The notes beneath the pieces are model-generated. The model did no database searches. It was not told the origin of the DNA and saw only the letters and a list, made by a program, of their open reading frames with translations. Source: Kutzneria sp. 744 (GTDB taxonomy: Bacteria; Actinomycetota; Actinomycetes; Mycobacteriales; Pseudonocardiaceae). From it: a stretch of DNA of 44,975 nucleotides. The stretch covers positions 2,347,527 through 2,392,501 of the forward strand of contig NZ_KK037166.1 in the NCBI RefSeq assembly GCF_000568255.1, read 5' to 3'. A program made the position numbers and the translations under genes. This document shows positions 16,982 through 24,921 of this stretch, one piece after another. Every line of letters starts with the position of its first letter. Position 1 is the stretch's first letter.

Positions 16982-17728
16982 ATGCAATCCAGCACCAATG
17001 CCTGCCGTACCGCCCTGGCCCCGAGCGGCCGCCGGCCGCGCCTCGGCCGGGCTCGCACCGCGGGCGCGTTGGCCGTCGGGTTCACCTTCCAGCGCGACGC
17101 CGCGCCGCAGCCGGCGCCGGACGCGTGGCTGATCCTGCGGCCGGGCGAAATCCTGTTGTACAGCAGGGACATCGCCTTCGACGCGGTGGCTCAGGCCGCG
17201 GCCAGCCGCATGATCGCCGAGGAGCTGCACCTCGACGAGGCGACCGTCCGGTTCAGCTCCGGCCAGGCCCTGCACAACGTGGGCCTGCCGTGCGGAATCG
17301 CGCTGCGCAAGGCGGCGGCGTCGGCGTACTGGGGTCTGCACCGCGACGCGGCGGCGCTGCTGAACGTGCCGAGCCGCGCGCTGGCTTCGGACAACGGCCG
17401 CTTCCGGGTGCGCGGCGGATTGCGTCGAGTGTCCTATTTCGAACTGTTGGACGCCACGACAACCGTGCTGTCGCTGGACACCCGGGTGCCGTTGGTCTCC
17501 GATCACGACTATCTCGCCGACTACGTCGCCCCGGCGGGCCTGCTCAGCAGCACGTCCTTCTCGTCGCAGGGCGCGGGCCGGTTCTCCGGCTACCTGCGCG
17601 AGGAGATCCGCCGGGACGACGAAGCGGCGACCGGGATCCGGTCGGCCCCGCCGGTGCTTCGTCCGGTTGCCGGATTTCGGCCGCCGCTAGCGACACGCCC
17701 CACCACCTACGCCGACGCGGCGGACTAA
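16982..17728 (+). CDS. N-terminal fragment-like relative of IorB-type molybdenum hydroxylase large subunits
   Basis: A 248-residue protein (ATG of MQSSTNAC; an upstream start at 16958 is possible). Residues about 30-195 read like the start of isoquinoline/aldehyde oxidoreductase beta subunits: a short hydrophobic leader, PDAWLILRPGE, AASRMIAEELHLDEATVRF, LPCGIALRKAAASAYWGL, then FRVRGGLRRVSYFELLDA and a linker. The full enzymes exceed 700 residues; the molybdopterin-binding and active-site regions are absent here. The expected GQG-type cofactor segment is replaced (YSRDIAFDAV). It has its own stop and GC-rich third positions, so it may be a retained remnant or a protein with a new role. Assigned from pattern recall only. 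Confidence 0.5.
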   Translation: MQSSTNACRTALAPSGRRPRLGRARTAGALAVGFTFQRDAAPQPAPDAWLILRPGEILLYSRDIAFDAVAQAAASRMIAEELHLDEATVRFSSGQALHNVGLPCGIALRKAAASAYWGLHRDAAALLNVPSRALASDNGRFRVRGGLRRVSYFELLDATTTVLSLDTRVPLVSDHDYLADYVAPAGLLSSTSFSSQGAGRFSGYLREEIRRDDEAATGIRSAPPVLRPVAGFRPPLATRPTTYADAAD

Positions 17729-18454
17729 ATCCGGCAAGGGCGAGGCACCGGTCACCAGGGGCCGAGCCGCGACGCCGAAGGCGGCGCAATCAGGCACAGC
17801 CCGGATCAGCTGAGCGGCACCAGCTGGCCCGGCAGGAACGGCGGCTTCTGACCCGTCGCGTCCTCGTAACCCTTGACGGCGCCGTCGAAAGCGCCGCCCG
17901 CCGCGCCACCCCGCCGCGCCGGCCAGCTGACCGCCGGCCGTGCCGACCGCGGTGCCGATGGCCGTGCCGATCGGGGCCGCCGGCGGGGCGATCGCGCCGC
18001 TGATTGCACCACCGATCGCCCCTCCCGCCTCGCCACCGAACGGGCCGCCCACCGCCTTGCCGATGTTTCTGGGGGGAGTGGCCGTTCCCGTCGCCGTGCC
18101 GGTCACGCTGCCGATGCCGCCTTCCACCGCGCCACCCAGCCCGCCGCCGGCGGTGGATCCCAGCACCGACCCGGTCTGCTGGCCGAACTGTTCGCCGGCC
18201 TTCTGCCCGGACCCGTCCTTCACGCCGAAGATGCCGTCGGCCACCGCGCCGACCGTGCCGCCGGCGAAGCCGCCGAGGCCCGACCCGAGCTGCTCGCCGG
18301 CGGTGATGCCGGCGTCGGTGAAGTCGGTCGGCTCGTTGTTCACCGTGCTCGCGCTGGCGGAACCGGCCAGCGGCAGCATCATCATCGCCGCGACCACTCC
18401 GCCGCCGACGGCGACGCTGAGCGCCGACCGCCGGACCACACTGTGACGACCCAT
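17687..18454 (-). pseudogene. secreted glycine-zipper protein with an apparent frameshift
   Basis: The gene begins MGRHSVVRRSALSV with a signal peptide ending near residue 35 (AGSASA). A Gly/Ala-rich GxxxG-type repeat region follows (GSGLGGFAGGTVGAVADG, GTAIGTAVGTAGGQLAGAAG), typical of membrane-associating glycine zippers. Near 17905-17915 the frame moves: the original frame runs on with poor codons to 17687, over the end of the convergent gene. The neighbouring frame has GC-rich third positions and reads on as AAGGAFDGAVKGYEDATGQK, ending PPFLPGQLVPLS with a stop at 17806. A single extra base therefore seems to split the gene, as a mutation or sequencing error. The intact product would be about 215 residues. 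Confidence 0.65.
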
Positions 18455-18600
18455 GGGAATTCCTCTCTCGCAACGGAATTGCCTGGACCGTAGCCAGCGT
18501 TTGGACGACTCGGTCGCGCCGTGTGAGTCAGTTCATCCGTGGTTTCGAGGAGTTGTCACGTCGGTGCGCATCGCCGTCGGCTTCTGTTGTGCTCGCGGCG

Positions 18601-19833
18601 CTAGGCGACCCGCGCCGCGACCTCGCGGAGGTAGGTCCGGGCCGTCTCCTCGTCGCCCAGCCAGGGCACGTAGTCCGTGGGATCGTTGAACAGGTGCGCG
18701 AAGCGGTGCGCCACCTCCGGATGCTCCTGCGCGGCCTGGAGGGTCTCCAGGATGTGCACGGGCGGCGGCGCGAGCAGGTCGTTGTTGAACCGCGTCGAGT
18801 GCTGGGCGTAGTCCCAGTACCGGTCGAAGCAGTTCTGCATGAAGTCGGCATCGAAGGGGCGATCCCCGTGCGCGAGGATCAGCTGCTGGTAGATGCGGGC
18901 GCAGTGCACCGCGTTGTTGGCGCCCTGGCCGGCGATCGGGTCGTTGGTGATCGCCGTGTCGCCCATGGCCAGCACGTGCTCACCGGTGGGCAGCCTGCCG
19001 ACGCCGTGCCGCACCACCGGCGCGATCCGGCCGGTCAGGAACTCCAGCGGGCCACCGGACTCCGCCCCTTCGGCCGCGGCGGTCGACCAGGGGAAGAACC
19101 TTCGCAGCTGCTCCTGGCACAGTTCGAGATGCTGGTTGTGGTCGGTCACGCCCGTGAAGACGTCCATCGGGCCGCCCGGGATCGCCGAGAAGTACAGGCC
19201 CATCCTCGGGCCGTCGGCCGTGAGCACCGGCAGCACGAAGAACTCGCCCACGCCGGGCACCAGCCCGAACGTCACGCCTTGGTAGAAGTCGGTCTTGTGC
19301 TTCACGAGGTGCAGGCTGATCCCGCGCTGGGGCTCGGTGTACGGGGAACGATTGTCGTCACGGGGGAAGATTCCGTCGAACTGGGGGCCTCTCCCGGCGG
19401 CCACGAGCACCAGGTCCGCTTCTCGGGTGTAGTCGGCGAGATCCTCCGGCGTCGCCTTGTGCGTGCGGAGTTCGCCACCGCGGGCCACGAACTCGTTCAG
19501 CCAGAACGACATCTTCAGCCGCTGATCCACCGACTGCGCCGGCTCGTCCAACGGCGACACCCACGAGATGAACGGATCCTGCGCACCAGGCATACCCGCG
19601 TCGAAGGCGATGCCTACCACGGGTGGCACTACGTCGTCCCAGTGGTTGAGGCCCAGGGCGCGCTCGTGCCTTAGCGCCGGCTCGAAAACACACTGGTTGG
19701 AGAGGATCCGGCCGGTTTCGATCTCCTCCGCCGTCCGCTCCGACACCATGGTCACCCGGTAACCCTCGGCCAGCAGCCCCAACGCCAACAGCGAACCCGC
19801 CTGCCCAGCCCCCACGATCACGACGTGCCGCAC
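18601..19833 (-). CDS. StyA-like FAD-dependent monooxygenase (styrene/indole monooxygenase family)
   Basis: A 410-residue protein from the GTG of VRHVVIVGAGQAG, with a purine-rich ribosome site (GAAGGGGG); the open frame extends to 19974. The FAD-binding GAGQAGSLLALGLLAEGY is at the N-terminus and GDTAITNDPIAGQGANNA is the second flavin motif. The length and the ETGRILSNQCVFEPALRHER segment match StyA-type two-component epoxidases, which depend on a separate reductase (StyB) for FADH2. No reductase gene is in this window, so it must borrow one. It probably epoxidises or hydroxylates an aromatic or olefinic substrate. Confidence 0.82.
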   Translation of the reverse strand: MRHVVIVGAGQAGSLLALGLLAEGYRVTMVSERTAEEIETGRILSNQCVFEPALRHERALGLNHWDDVVPPVVGIAFDAGMPGAQDPFISWVSPLDEPAQSVDQRLKMSFWLNEFVARGGELRTHKATPEDLADYTREADLVLVAAGRGPQFDGIFPRDDNRSPYTEPQRGISLHLVKHKTDFYQGVTFGLVPGVGEFFVLPVLTADGPRMGLYFSAIPGGPMDVFTGVTDHNQHLELCQEQLRRFFPWSTAAAEGAESGGPLEFLTGRIAPVVRHGVGRLPTGEHVLAMGDTAITNDPIAGQGANNAVHCARIYQQLILAHGDRPFDADFMQNCFDRYWDYAQHSTRFNNDLLAPPPVHILETLQAAQEHPEVAHRFAHLFNDPTDYVPWLGDEETARTYLREVAARVA

Positions 19834-20244
19834 GCCAAACCCCCTTCGCGCCCCAGTATGCCGGCCAGCGTAGGCGGAAACGTCGGCCGGCGAAGCGCCT
19901 TTTCGGGTCGTTTGGGGTGAGGGGCTGCACTTTGGGGCAGCGTTGAGGTCGGGCGGACTCCGCCGGCACAACACAGTCGGGCTCTCTTCGGCATGCGGTG
20001 CTGGAGTGGAGGGGGCGCCAGGTGGGTGGGTGAGTGGGTTGCGTTGCGCGGCTTCGGATGGGCGGGTGCGCGCGTTTACTGATGGCTTGGGACGGGCCGA
20101 AGGGTAGGGGTTCGATCATGGAGAGGGAAGCGTTGAAAGGGAGGCTGGAAAGCGCTTTCCGACCAGGGCGATTTGAGCCGCCACGATCGTGTATAGGTTG
20201 GCGTGTAACGGAAGTCGATCACATATCGGGAGTAGAATGGGGGT
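19834..20244. other. intergenic region with a LacI-type palindrome
   Basis: No credible gene; the short open frames here lack ribosome sites. It contains the perfect palindrome GGAAAGCGCTTTCC and a less GC-rich stretch (20200-20240) that should be the promoter of the HNH gene. Confidence 0.5.
20147..20160. promoter_or_regulatory. palindrome GGAAAGCGCTTTCC (LacI-family-like operator)
   Basis: A perfect 14-base palindrome centred on CG, the form typical of LacI/GalR-family operators, 84 bases upstream of the HNH gene. No LacI gene is in the window, so the reading is inference. Confidence 0.4.
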
Positions 20245-21393
20245 ATGTCAGCGAATCCTGAATTCCCTGCCGACACCGAAGGGTGGCAGCACGGCGAACT
20301 GGAGCTGTGGCAAGCGGGCAAGGAAGCCGAAGCCCTGTATCGGGCGCTCTACATCCAGCAGCTGGAGCGGGTGTGGGAAGTCTGGGACCGGTCGTGCCGG
20401 TCGAAGGAGGACCGGACCTCGATCGTGTCGTCGATGGTGCTCCACTGGCGGCTCACGATCAGGGAAGCGCGTGAGCGGCTTCGGTACGCGGAACTGTTCC
20501 ACAGCGAGGCGATCCGCGAAGCAGGCCGCGCTGGGGCGTTGGACCGGCAGCACCTGAAGATCATCCACGAGACGCTGCGGATAGCGCCGGCGGTCGAGCG
20601 GAACCGGGTTGAGGCATCACTGTTGGAGAACGTCCCGTTCGACGAGGGTGAGTTCAAGAACATCGCGCAGCGGATCCTGTTTCACCTCGACCAGGACGGC
20701 AAGGCGCCGGATGATCGGGAGTTGCGGGAGCCGAAGCGGGAGTTCCGCTTCGAACGCAAGCTGGACGGCAGCATGGTGTTCTGGGGAAGGCTCGACCAGG
20801 AGTACGGTGCGAAGATCGCAGCGATGCTCAGTGCGCTGGCCAAGCCCACCTCCAGCACAGACCCCCGCACCACCGCCGAGCGGCAGGGCGACGCGTTCGC
20901 GGAGATCATCGAGCTGGCCTCCCGTAGTGAGGGCCTGCCGGAGCAGGGCGGCGAGCGGCCCCATCTGACGTTGTCCATGTCGTTCCAGGATTTCATGGAC
21001 AACACGGGTGTGGCGAAGGTCGAGGGTGGTGGCGTGATGAGCGCGGCGGAGGCCCGGCGGATCGCCTGTGACAGCACGGTGATGCGCCTGGTGCTCGGAG
21101 CCGGCAAAGAGATCCTGAATGTGGGCCGCCAGCAGCGCACAGCCCCGAAGGGGATCCGCAAGGCCCTGATCGAGCGGGACGGCAGCTGCGCGTTCCCCGG
21201 GTGTCACACGGAACCGGCGCGGTGTCACGCCCACCACGTGGTCGAGTGGGCTGACGGAGGGCCGACCAGCCTGGACAACATGGTGCTGCTGTGCGGGGCG
21301 CACCATAGGTTGATCCACCACAGTCGGTGGACGGTGACGATGGTGGACCATCGGCCGGTGTTCTCCGATGGGTTGGACGTTGCACGAGGATAG
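20245..21393 (+). CDS. DUF222 (13E12-type) protein with C-terminal HNH nuclease domain
   Basis: A 382-residue protein; the ATG follows GGGGG. Residues 30-290 form the helical DUF222 region of the mycobacterial REP13E12 family (WEVWDRSCRSKEDRTSIVSS; FRFERKLDGSMVFWGRLDQE). The C-terminus is a complete HNH domain with zinc-binding and catalytic residues: CAFPGCHTEPARCHAHHVV, then WADGGPTSLDNMVLLCGAHH. The family is abundant and often multicopy in actinobacteria; its function is unsettled (mobile or DNA-processing nucleases are suggested). Nine bases downstream lies a SUKH-like gene, suggesting co-expression. Confidence 0.9.
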   Translation: MSANPEFPADTEGWQHGELELWQAGKEAEALYRALYIQQLERVWEVWDRSCRSKEDRTSIVSSMVLHWRLTIREARERLRYAELFHSEAIREAGRAGALDRQHLKIIHETLRIAPAVERNRVEASLLENVPFDEGEFKNIAQRILFHLDQDGKAPDDRELREPKREFRFERKLDGSMVFWGRLDQEYGAKIAAMLSALAKPTSSTDPRTTAERQGDAFAEIIELASRSEGLPEQGGERPHLTLSMSFQDFMDNTGVAKVEGGGVMSAAEARRIACDSTVMRLVLGAGKEILNVGRQQRTAPKGIRKALIERDGSCAFPGCHTEPARCHAHHVVEWADGGPTSLDNMVLLCGAHHRLIHHSRWTVTMVDHRPVFSDGLDVARG

Positions 21394-21402
21394 GATGCGG
21401 CG

Positions 21403-21915
21403 GTGAGCAACGAAGCGTTCCCGGCGGCGCTGGCGGAAGTCGCGCGGGTGGACTTTCCCTACGACGGCGACGAAGACGTCGACTTCGAGCCGTACGGGGA
21501 GTTCCGGCCGGACGAAGAGACGGCGCACTGGCTGCCGCTCTGGACAGGCACGGATCGGCTGGATCCCAAAGACTTCCTGGTGATCGGGCAAGACGGCAGC
21601 GGGGGCTACGCGATCATCTGGCGGGCCAAGGAGGGCGCGGCGGTGAGCGAGCAGCCGGTGGTGTTCGTGGGATCCGAAGGCGAGCACGGGGTGATCGCCA
21701 GCGACCTGGGCGACTTCCTCTGGCTGCTGGCCGACGGATCGGGGCCGTACGAAGCGGTGGAAGAGCCGGAACGGGCGTCGAAACCCAACGCGGAGCTAAC
21801 GGCGATCGCGGAGCGGTGGGCGGCGGAGGCACGGAAGACGGCGGCCGAAGTTATTGCCCTGGCCCGAGAACGGTACCCGGAGTTCGAAAGGGTCATCGCG
21901 GACGCGATCGGCTAA
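21403..21915 (+). CDS. SMI1/KNR4 (SUKH)-like protein, possible immunity partner
   Basis: A 170-residue acidic protein starting at GTG nine bases after the HNH gene. FLVIGQDGSGGYAIIWRAKE, followed by VVFVGSEGEHGVIASDLGDF and LWLLADGSGPYEA, matches the SUKH fold, in which the G-x-G-x-x-x segment and the glutamate-rich edge are typical. SUKH proteins are widespread immunity proteins against nuclease toxins, including HNH types, but also occur in other roles. Context suggests a partner for the upstream nuclease. Its stop overlaps the stop of the convergent GH128 gene (CTAA at 21912-21915). Confidence 0.7.
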   Translation: MSNEAFPAALAEVARVDFPYDGDEDVDFEPYGEFRPDEETAHWLPLWTGTDRLDPKDFLVIGQDGSGGYAIIWRAKEGAAVSEQPVVFVGSEGEHGVIASDLGDFLWLLADGSGPYEAVEEPERASKPNAELTAIAERWAAEARKTAAEVIALARERYPEFERVIADAIG

Positions 21916-23117
21916 GAGGCGGCCCGGTAGGCGAGACCGACGTCGGTGGGCTGCCCGGACGACCGGTACAGGCCCGTGTCCTCGCCCTCGGACGGCAGGG
22001 CGAACCACGAATAGCGCTCCAAGAAAGGCAACGAATCCAGCATCGCGGCGGCATTGGTGACAAAAGCCGACTGCTGGGCCTGGGTGGGGAACTTGGGCGA
22101 GCCGGAGAAGTTGATCAAAGCGAACTCGGTGAGCCAGATGGGCTTGTGGTAGCGGGCGTACACGGCCTGGAGATAGCCCCGGAGCTGGCTGACGGCGGCG
22201 GCGCTGAAATCGGAGCCGTACCAGTGCAAAGGAATGAAATCGACGCGGTAGCCACGAGAAGCGGCGCCGGACATGAACTGGTCAAGCCAACCGCCGGCCC
22301 GGTCACCGCCGAAAGCGACAGCGGGACTGCCCAAACGCAAGCCGGTGGCCTGAAGCTGAGGCCAAAGGTCCAGGGCCTGGGCGGGGGTCATGTTGGACTG
22401 CTGAGCCATGTCAGGCTCGTTGAAGCCGAGCAACTGGGAACCCTGCTTCTTGACCTGAGCCAAGGTGTCGGCGGTGACCGACTTGGTGCCCCAGATCATC
22501 GGCACGAACTCGACGCCGGCTGGGGCGGCAATGGTGTTGTGGTTGGAATCCCAGTCGTAGAACCAACTCGCGCCGACATCCTTGAGCGAGGCCGTGGCGG
22601 CACCGAACGCCCACGTGCTGACGCCCTTGCGGGCCGACTTCTGCGCCGGGGACTGCTGCTGCGGCACCGCGCGGCTGCTCAACGCCGGCTTGGTCGACGT
22701 GGTGGTCGAGGTCGGCGGCGGCGATGCGCTGGTCGCGGTCGGGGCCGTCGTGGTCGCGACAGCCGTGGTGGTGATCGGGGCGGCGACGGCGATCGGCTGG
22801 GGCGCCGCGTACTTCGGGACGAGGACGGCAGCGACGACGGCGATGGCGGCGGCAGCGGCGACCAAGGGCTTCGTGGCGGCGTGCTGCCACCAGCGCTTGG
22901 GCGGCACAGACGGCGCCGAGGTGGGGACGGCACCGAAGTCGGCCGGGATCGGCACCAGAGGGATACCCAACAAGAGACGCTCGGCAGGCATCAGGTCGTC
23001 ACGACGGCAGCGGACGCAATCACGAACGTGACGGGCGATTCGCTTGCGCCACAGTGGCAAGTGCGGACAATCTAGCGAGGTGAGGTAAAAATTGAGCATC
23101 AGGATACCATTTGTCAT
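21912..23117 (-). CDS. zinc-finger/TM/GH128-like glycosidase, apparently the detached C-terminal half of an ECF sigma factor
   Basis: 401 residues if begun at the ATG at 23117, which has no ribosome site. C17, H30, C34 and C37 form an H-x3-C-x2-C zinc-associated anti-sigma signature (RIARHVRDCVRC). Residues 84-100 are one membrane helix, 105-160 a Pro/Ser/Thr linker, and 165-401 an Asl1-like GH128 domain with acid/base E234 in GFNEPDM and nucleophile E331 in IWLTEFA. The catalytic half should face the outside and cleave beta-glucan. In actinobacteria such zinc-finger/TM/carbohydrate domains usually form the C-terminus of ECF sigma factors. Here the sigma part lies upstream behind about 300 bases of low-GC DNA. 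Whether it is still translated is uncertain. Confidence 0.8.
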   Translation of the reverse strand: MTNGILMLNFYLTSLDCPHLPLWRKRIARHVRDCVRCRRDDLMPAERLLLGIPLVPIPADFGAVPTSAPSVPPKRWWQHAATKPLVAAAAAIAVVAAVLVPKYAAPQPIAVAAPITTTAVATTTAPTATSASPPPTSTTTSTKPALSSRAVPQQQSPAQKSARKGVSTWAFGAATASLKDVGASWFYDWDSNHNTIAAPAGVEFVPMIWGTKSVTADTLAQVKKQGSQLLGFNEPDMAQQSNMTPAQALDLWPQLQATGLRLGSPAVAFGGDRAGGWLDQFMSGAASRGYRVDFIPLHWYGSDFSAAAVSQLRGYLQAVYARYHKPIWLTEFALINFSGSPKFPTQAQQSAFVTNAAAMLDSLPFLERYSWFALPSEGEDTGLYRSSGQPTDVGLAYRAAS

Positions 23118-23425
23118 GATGAGGTGAATTCTGTTCTAGAAGTGCCGATGACGGTCCTCATGTCCTGCTACTGACACTAACAGATCCACTAACTCTGTAG
23201 TCCGCTGTGGTATCAGTCGAAGAGCCCAACGTGTCTGTGCGGCCTCTGGCGTTGCATGATTGTCGAAAATCGCGTATGTGTCCGAGGTATTTCGATGAAG
23301 TCAAATCTCACACGGCACCAAATCGTCAACTTGTAGTCGACTCGGTAGACTACGGTGTTGAGCGGCCCGTCTGGGAGGTGTGTAACTGAGAACGGTTTAG
23401 GCCCATCGCAAAGTATATCAGGATA
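23098..23425. repeat. low-GC segment bracketed by a 9-base direct repeat
   Basis: ATCAGGATA occurs at 23098-23106 and 23417-23425, exactly at the junctions between the sigma ORF, the low-GC DNA and the zinc-finger ORF. The roughly 310 bases between have no credible gene, visibly lower GC and no clear terminal inverted repeats. It may be an insertion with a target duplication, or a decayed element. The repeat is read in different frames in the two ORFs, so simple excision would not restore the gene. Confidence 0.5.
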
Positions 23426-23984
23426 TGTGGCCTTGTGTCAAAACCACCAGCCGGGCGGCGTCCAGCTTCGCGCATCCGCTGCACCGCACGGCCGTGTGCT
23501 GAGGCGTCAGACCCAAGCCCGCCGCCACCTCCGCCCGAGTCAACCGGCCGGCGGCCTCCAGCCACCACAGCGACAGCAGCTCGCGCTCGTCGTCCTCCAA
23601 CCACCGCGTCGCCTCGACCAGATCCTTGCGCTGGTCGGCCAAGTGCAGGCGGTCGATGGTCAGGTCGACGAAATCCGCGCCCGGATCGGCCACGTCGTCG
23701 GGCGGCACGGGCGGGAAACCCTCGCCGGCGCGGCGGCGCTTGCGGACCTCGCGCACGGCGATGACCACCAGCCACGAGCGGAAGTCCGCCGGGTCCGGCA
23801 GGCTGTGCAGGCCGTCCAGGGCGGCGAGCATGGTGTCCTGGACGGCGTCGTCCATGTCCGGGTGCCCGGCCATGGCCCGGCCCACAATGTTGTAGACCAG
23901 CGGCAGGTAGGCCGCCACCAGCTCGTCGAGGGCGTCATCGCGGCCCTTGCGCGCCGCGATGACCAGGTCCCAGTCGTCGCTCAC
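23418..23984 (-). CDS. ECF RNA polymerase sigma factor (probably truncated by a downstream insertion)
   Basis: 188 residues from the GTG of VSDDWDLVIAARKG, with GGGAG at 7 bases. Region 2 spans about 10-80 (ALDELVAAYLPLVYNIVGRA; DMDDAVQDTMLAAL; FRSWLVVIAVREVRKRRR) and region 4 about 115-165 (LEDDERELLSLWWLEAAGRL; AEVAAGLGLTPQHTAVRC). The frame then reads LDAARLVVLTQGHIS and stops inside the ATCAGGATA repeat. Homologous fusions continue after the LDAAR segment into a zinc finger, membrane helix and extracellular domain, which here begin at 23090 downwards. Loss of the fused anti-sigma zinc finger could make the factor constitutively active, or the locus may be dead. Confidence 0.85.
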   Translation of the reverse strand: MSDDWDLVIAARKGRDDALDELVAAYLPLVYNIVGRAMAGHPDMDDAVQDTMLAALDGLHSLPDPADFRSWLVVIAVREVRKRRRAGEGFPPVPPDDVADPGADFVDLTIDRLHLADQRKDLVEATRWLEDDERELLSLWWLEAAGRLTRAEVAAGLGLTPQHTAVRCSGCAKLDAARLVVLTQGHIS

Positions 23985-24098
23985 AACATCACTCCCGGAC
24001 GCGAGGCGGATTCCTCCGCATGCTCGCACCTACGCCCGGGAGCGCTCCACGTGTTCAATTCCACTGGCCGATTCACCAGCGGATAACGGTTTTTCGAC

Positions 24099-24755
24099 TC
24101 AGACGATTCGCCGGAAGGCGGCGTCGGCCACGCTCGGCGGCACCTCGTGCCCGCCCGTGAACTCACGGTAGTCGACGCGGTAGCCCACGATGCGCAGCGC
24201 GGGCACGATGCGACGGCTGGTGCCCTCGATCGGCAGCACGCCATCCTGGCGACCGTGCGACACGAACACCTCGGGCCTGCCGGCCCGAGCACCGGGCACG
24301 ACGAAGCCCGGCGAGAACGCCACCACGTCCTCGAACAGGGTGCCGTTCACCAGCCCCAACGACAGCGCGTACGAAGCCCCGTCCGAGAAGCCGGCGATCG
24401 TCGCCCGGCCCACCTCGAAGTGCTCGAACAGCTCGACCAGGCTGCGGTCCAGCGCCTCCACGTCCGGCCCGAAGTTCCCGTGGATCGCATCCCACGTTCT
24501 GGCGCCGGACTTCGGCGCGTACACCAGCGCCGGCCGGTCCTTCATCACGGTCAGCACCCGCTCAGGGGTCGAACCAGCCCCGTGCAACAGCACCACCAGC
24601 GGCACCGGCCCATCGGCCAGCCCCGCCGGCACCTGGAGCACCCCGTCCCCGAACTCGTGCCGACCCGCCGGCAGACGCTCCCGGGAAGGCGTCCCCGGCC
24701 GTGCGGCCAGCTCGCCCAGCCGCCAACCCGTGCCCAGCTGCGCCGTCGTGCCCAT
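24099..24755 (-). CDS. alpha/beta hydrolase (phospholipase/carboxylesterase type)
   Basis: 218 residues from the ATG of MGTTAQLGTG, with GGGAGG at 8 bases; the open frame reaches 24815 but those codons cover the operator. LVVLLHGAGSTPE (oxyanion region), TIAGFSDGASYAL (nucleophile Ser), SHGRQDGVLPI (Asp) and FTGGHEVPP (His) give a full triad of the esterase/LpqC-like group. No signal peptide is seen, so it is cytosolic. A 20-base palindrome 16 bases upstream of the start should control it. The partner regulator is not adjacent. Confidence 0.82.
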   Translation of the reverse strand: MGTTAQLGTGWRLGELAARPGTPSRERLPAGRHEFGDGVLQVPAGLADGPVPLVVLLHGAGSTPERVLTVMKDRPALVYAPKSGARTWDAIHGNFGPDVEALDRSLVELFEHFEVGRATIAGFSDGASYALSLGLVNGTLFEDVVAFSPGFVVPGARAGRPEVFVSHGRQDGVLPIEGTSRRIVPALRIVGYRVDYREFTGGHEVPPSVADAAFRRIV

Positions 24756-24770
24756 GGCCCACCCTCCCTT

Positions 24771-24790
24771 TGTACGACCTTTGTCGTACA
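24771..24790. promoter_or_regulatory. 20-base palindromic operator TGTACGAC-N4-GTCGTACA
   Basis: Perfect 8-base arms (24771-24778 and 24783-24790) around CTTT, overlapping the promoter/leader of the hydrolase gene. The form is typical of TetR- or MarR-type operators; the binding protein is unknown. Confidence 0.65.
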
Positions 24791-24831
24791 CAACCGCGAG
24801 GGTTGGCGATTCCATTCCCAGGGTGGGCGAA

Positions 24832-24921
24832 CGGGCAGGTGGAGAGGGTGGATCGGCCGGCCGGGCAGGTGGAAAGGGTGCATCGCCCGGCCGGGCTGGC
24901 GGGGGAGTGGATCAGCCGGTC
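24832..24921. repeat. three imperfect tandem repeats of 30 bases
   Basis: Units at 24832-24861, 24862-24891 and 24892-24921, each opening with CGGGC. The first two differ at only a few bases; the third is more diverged and includes the stop codon of the DUF4365 gene (24912-24914). Confidence 0.75.

Noticed and set aside
20034-20261. Small ORF of 75 codons upstream of the HNH gene
   Set aside because: No ribosome site, overlaps the promoter and the palindrome, no recognisable motif.
23207-23389. 60-codon ORF in the low-GC insertion
   Set aside because: No ribosome site and no resemblance to transposase or other proteins.
23098-23425. Complete insertion sequence or MITE with terminal inverted repeats
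   Set aside because: Only the direct repeat is clear; the ends show no convincing inverted repeats and no transposase is present.
24832-24921. CRISPR array
   Set aside because: Three contiguous 30-base units without spacers are simple tandem repeats.
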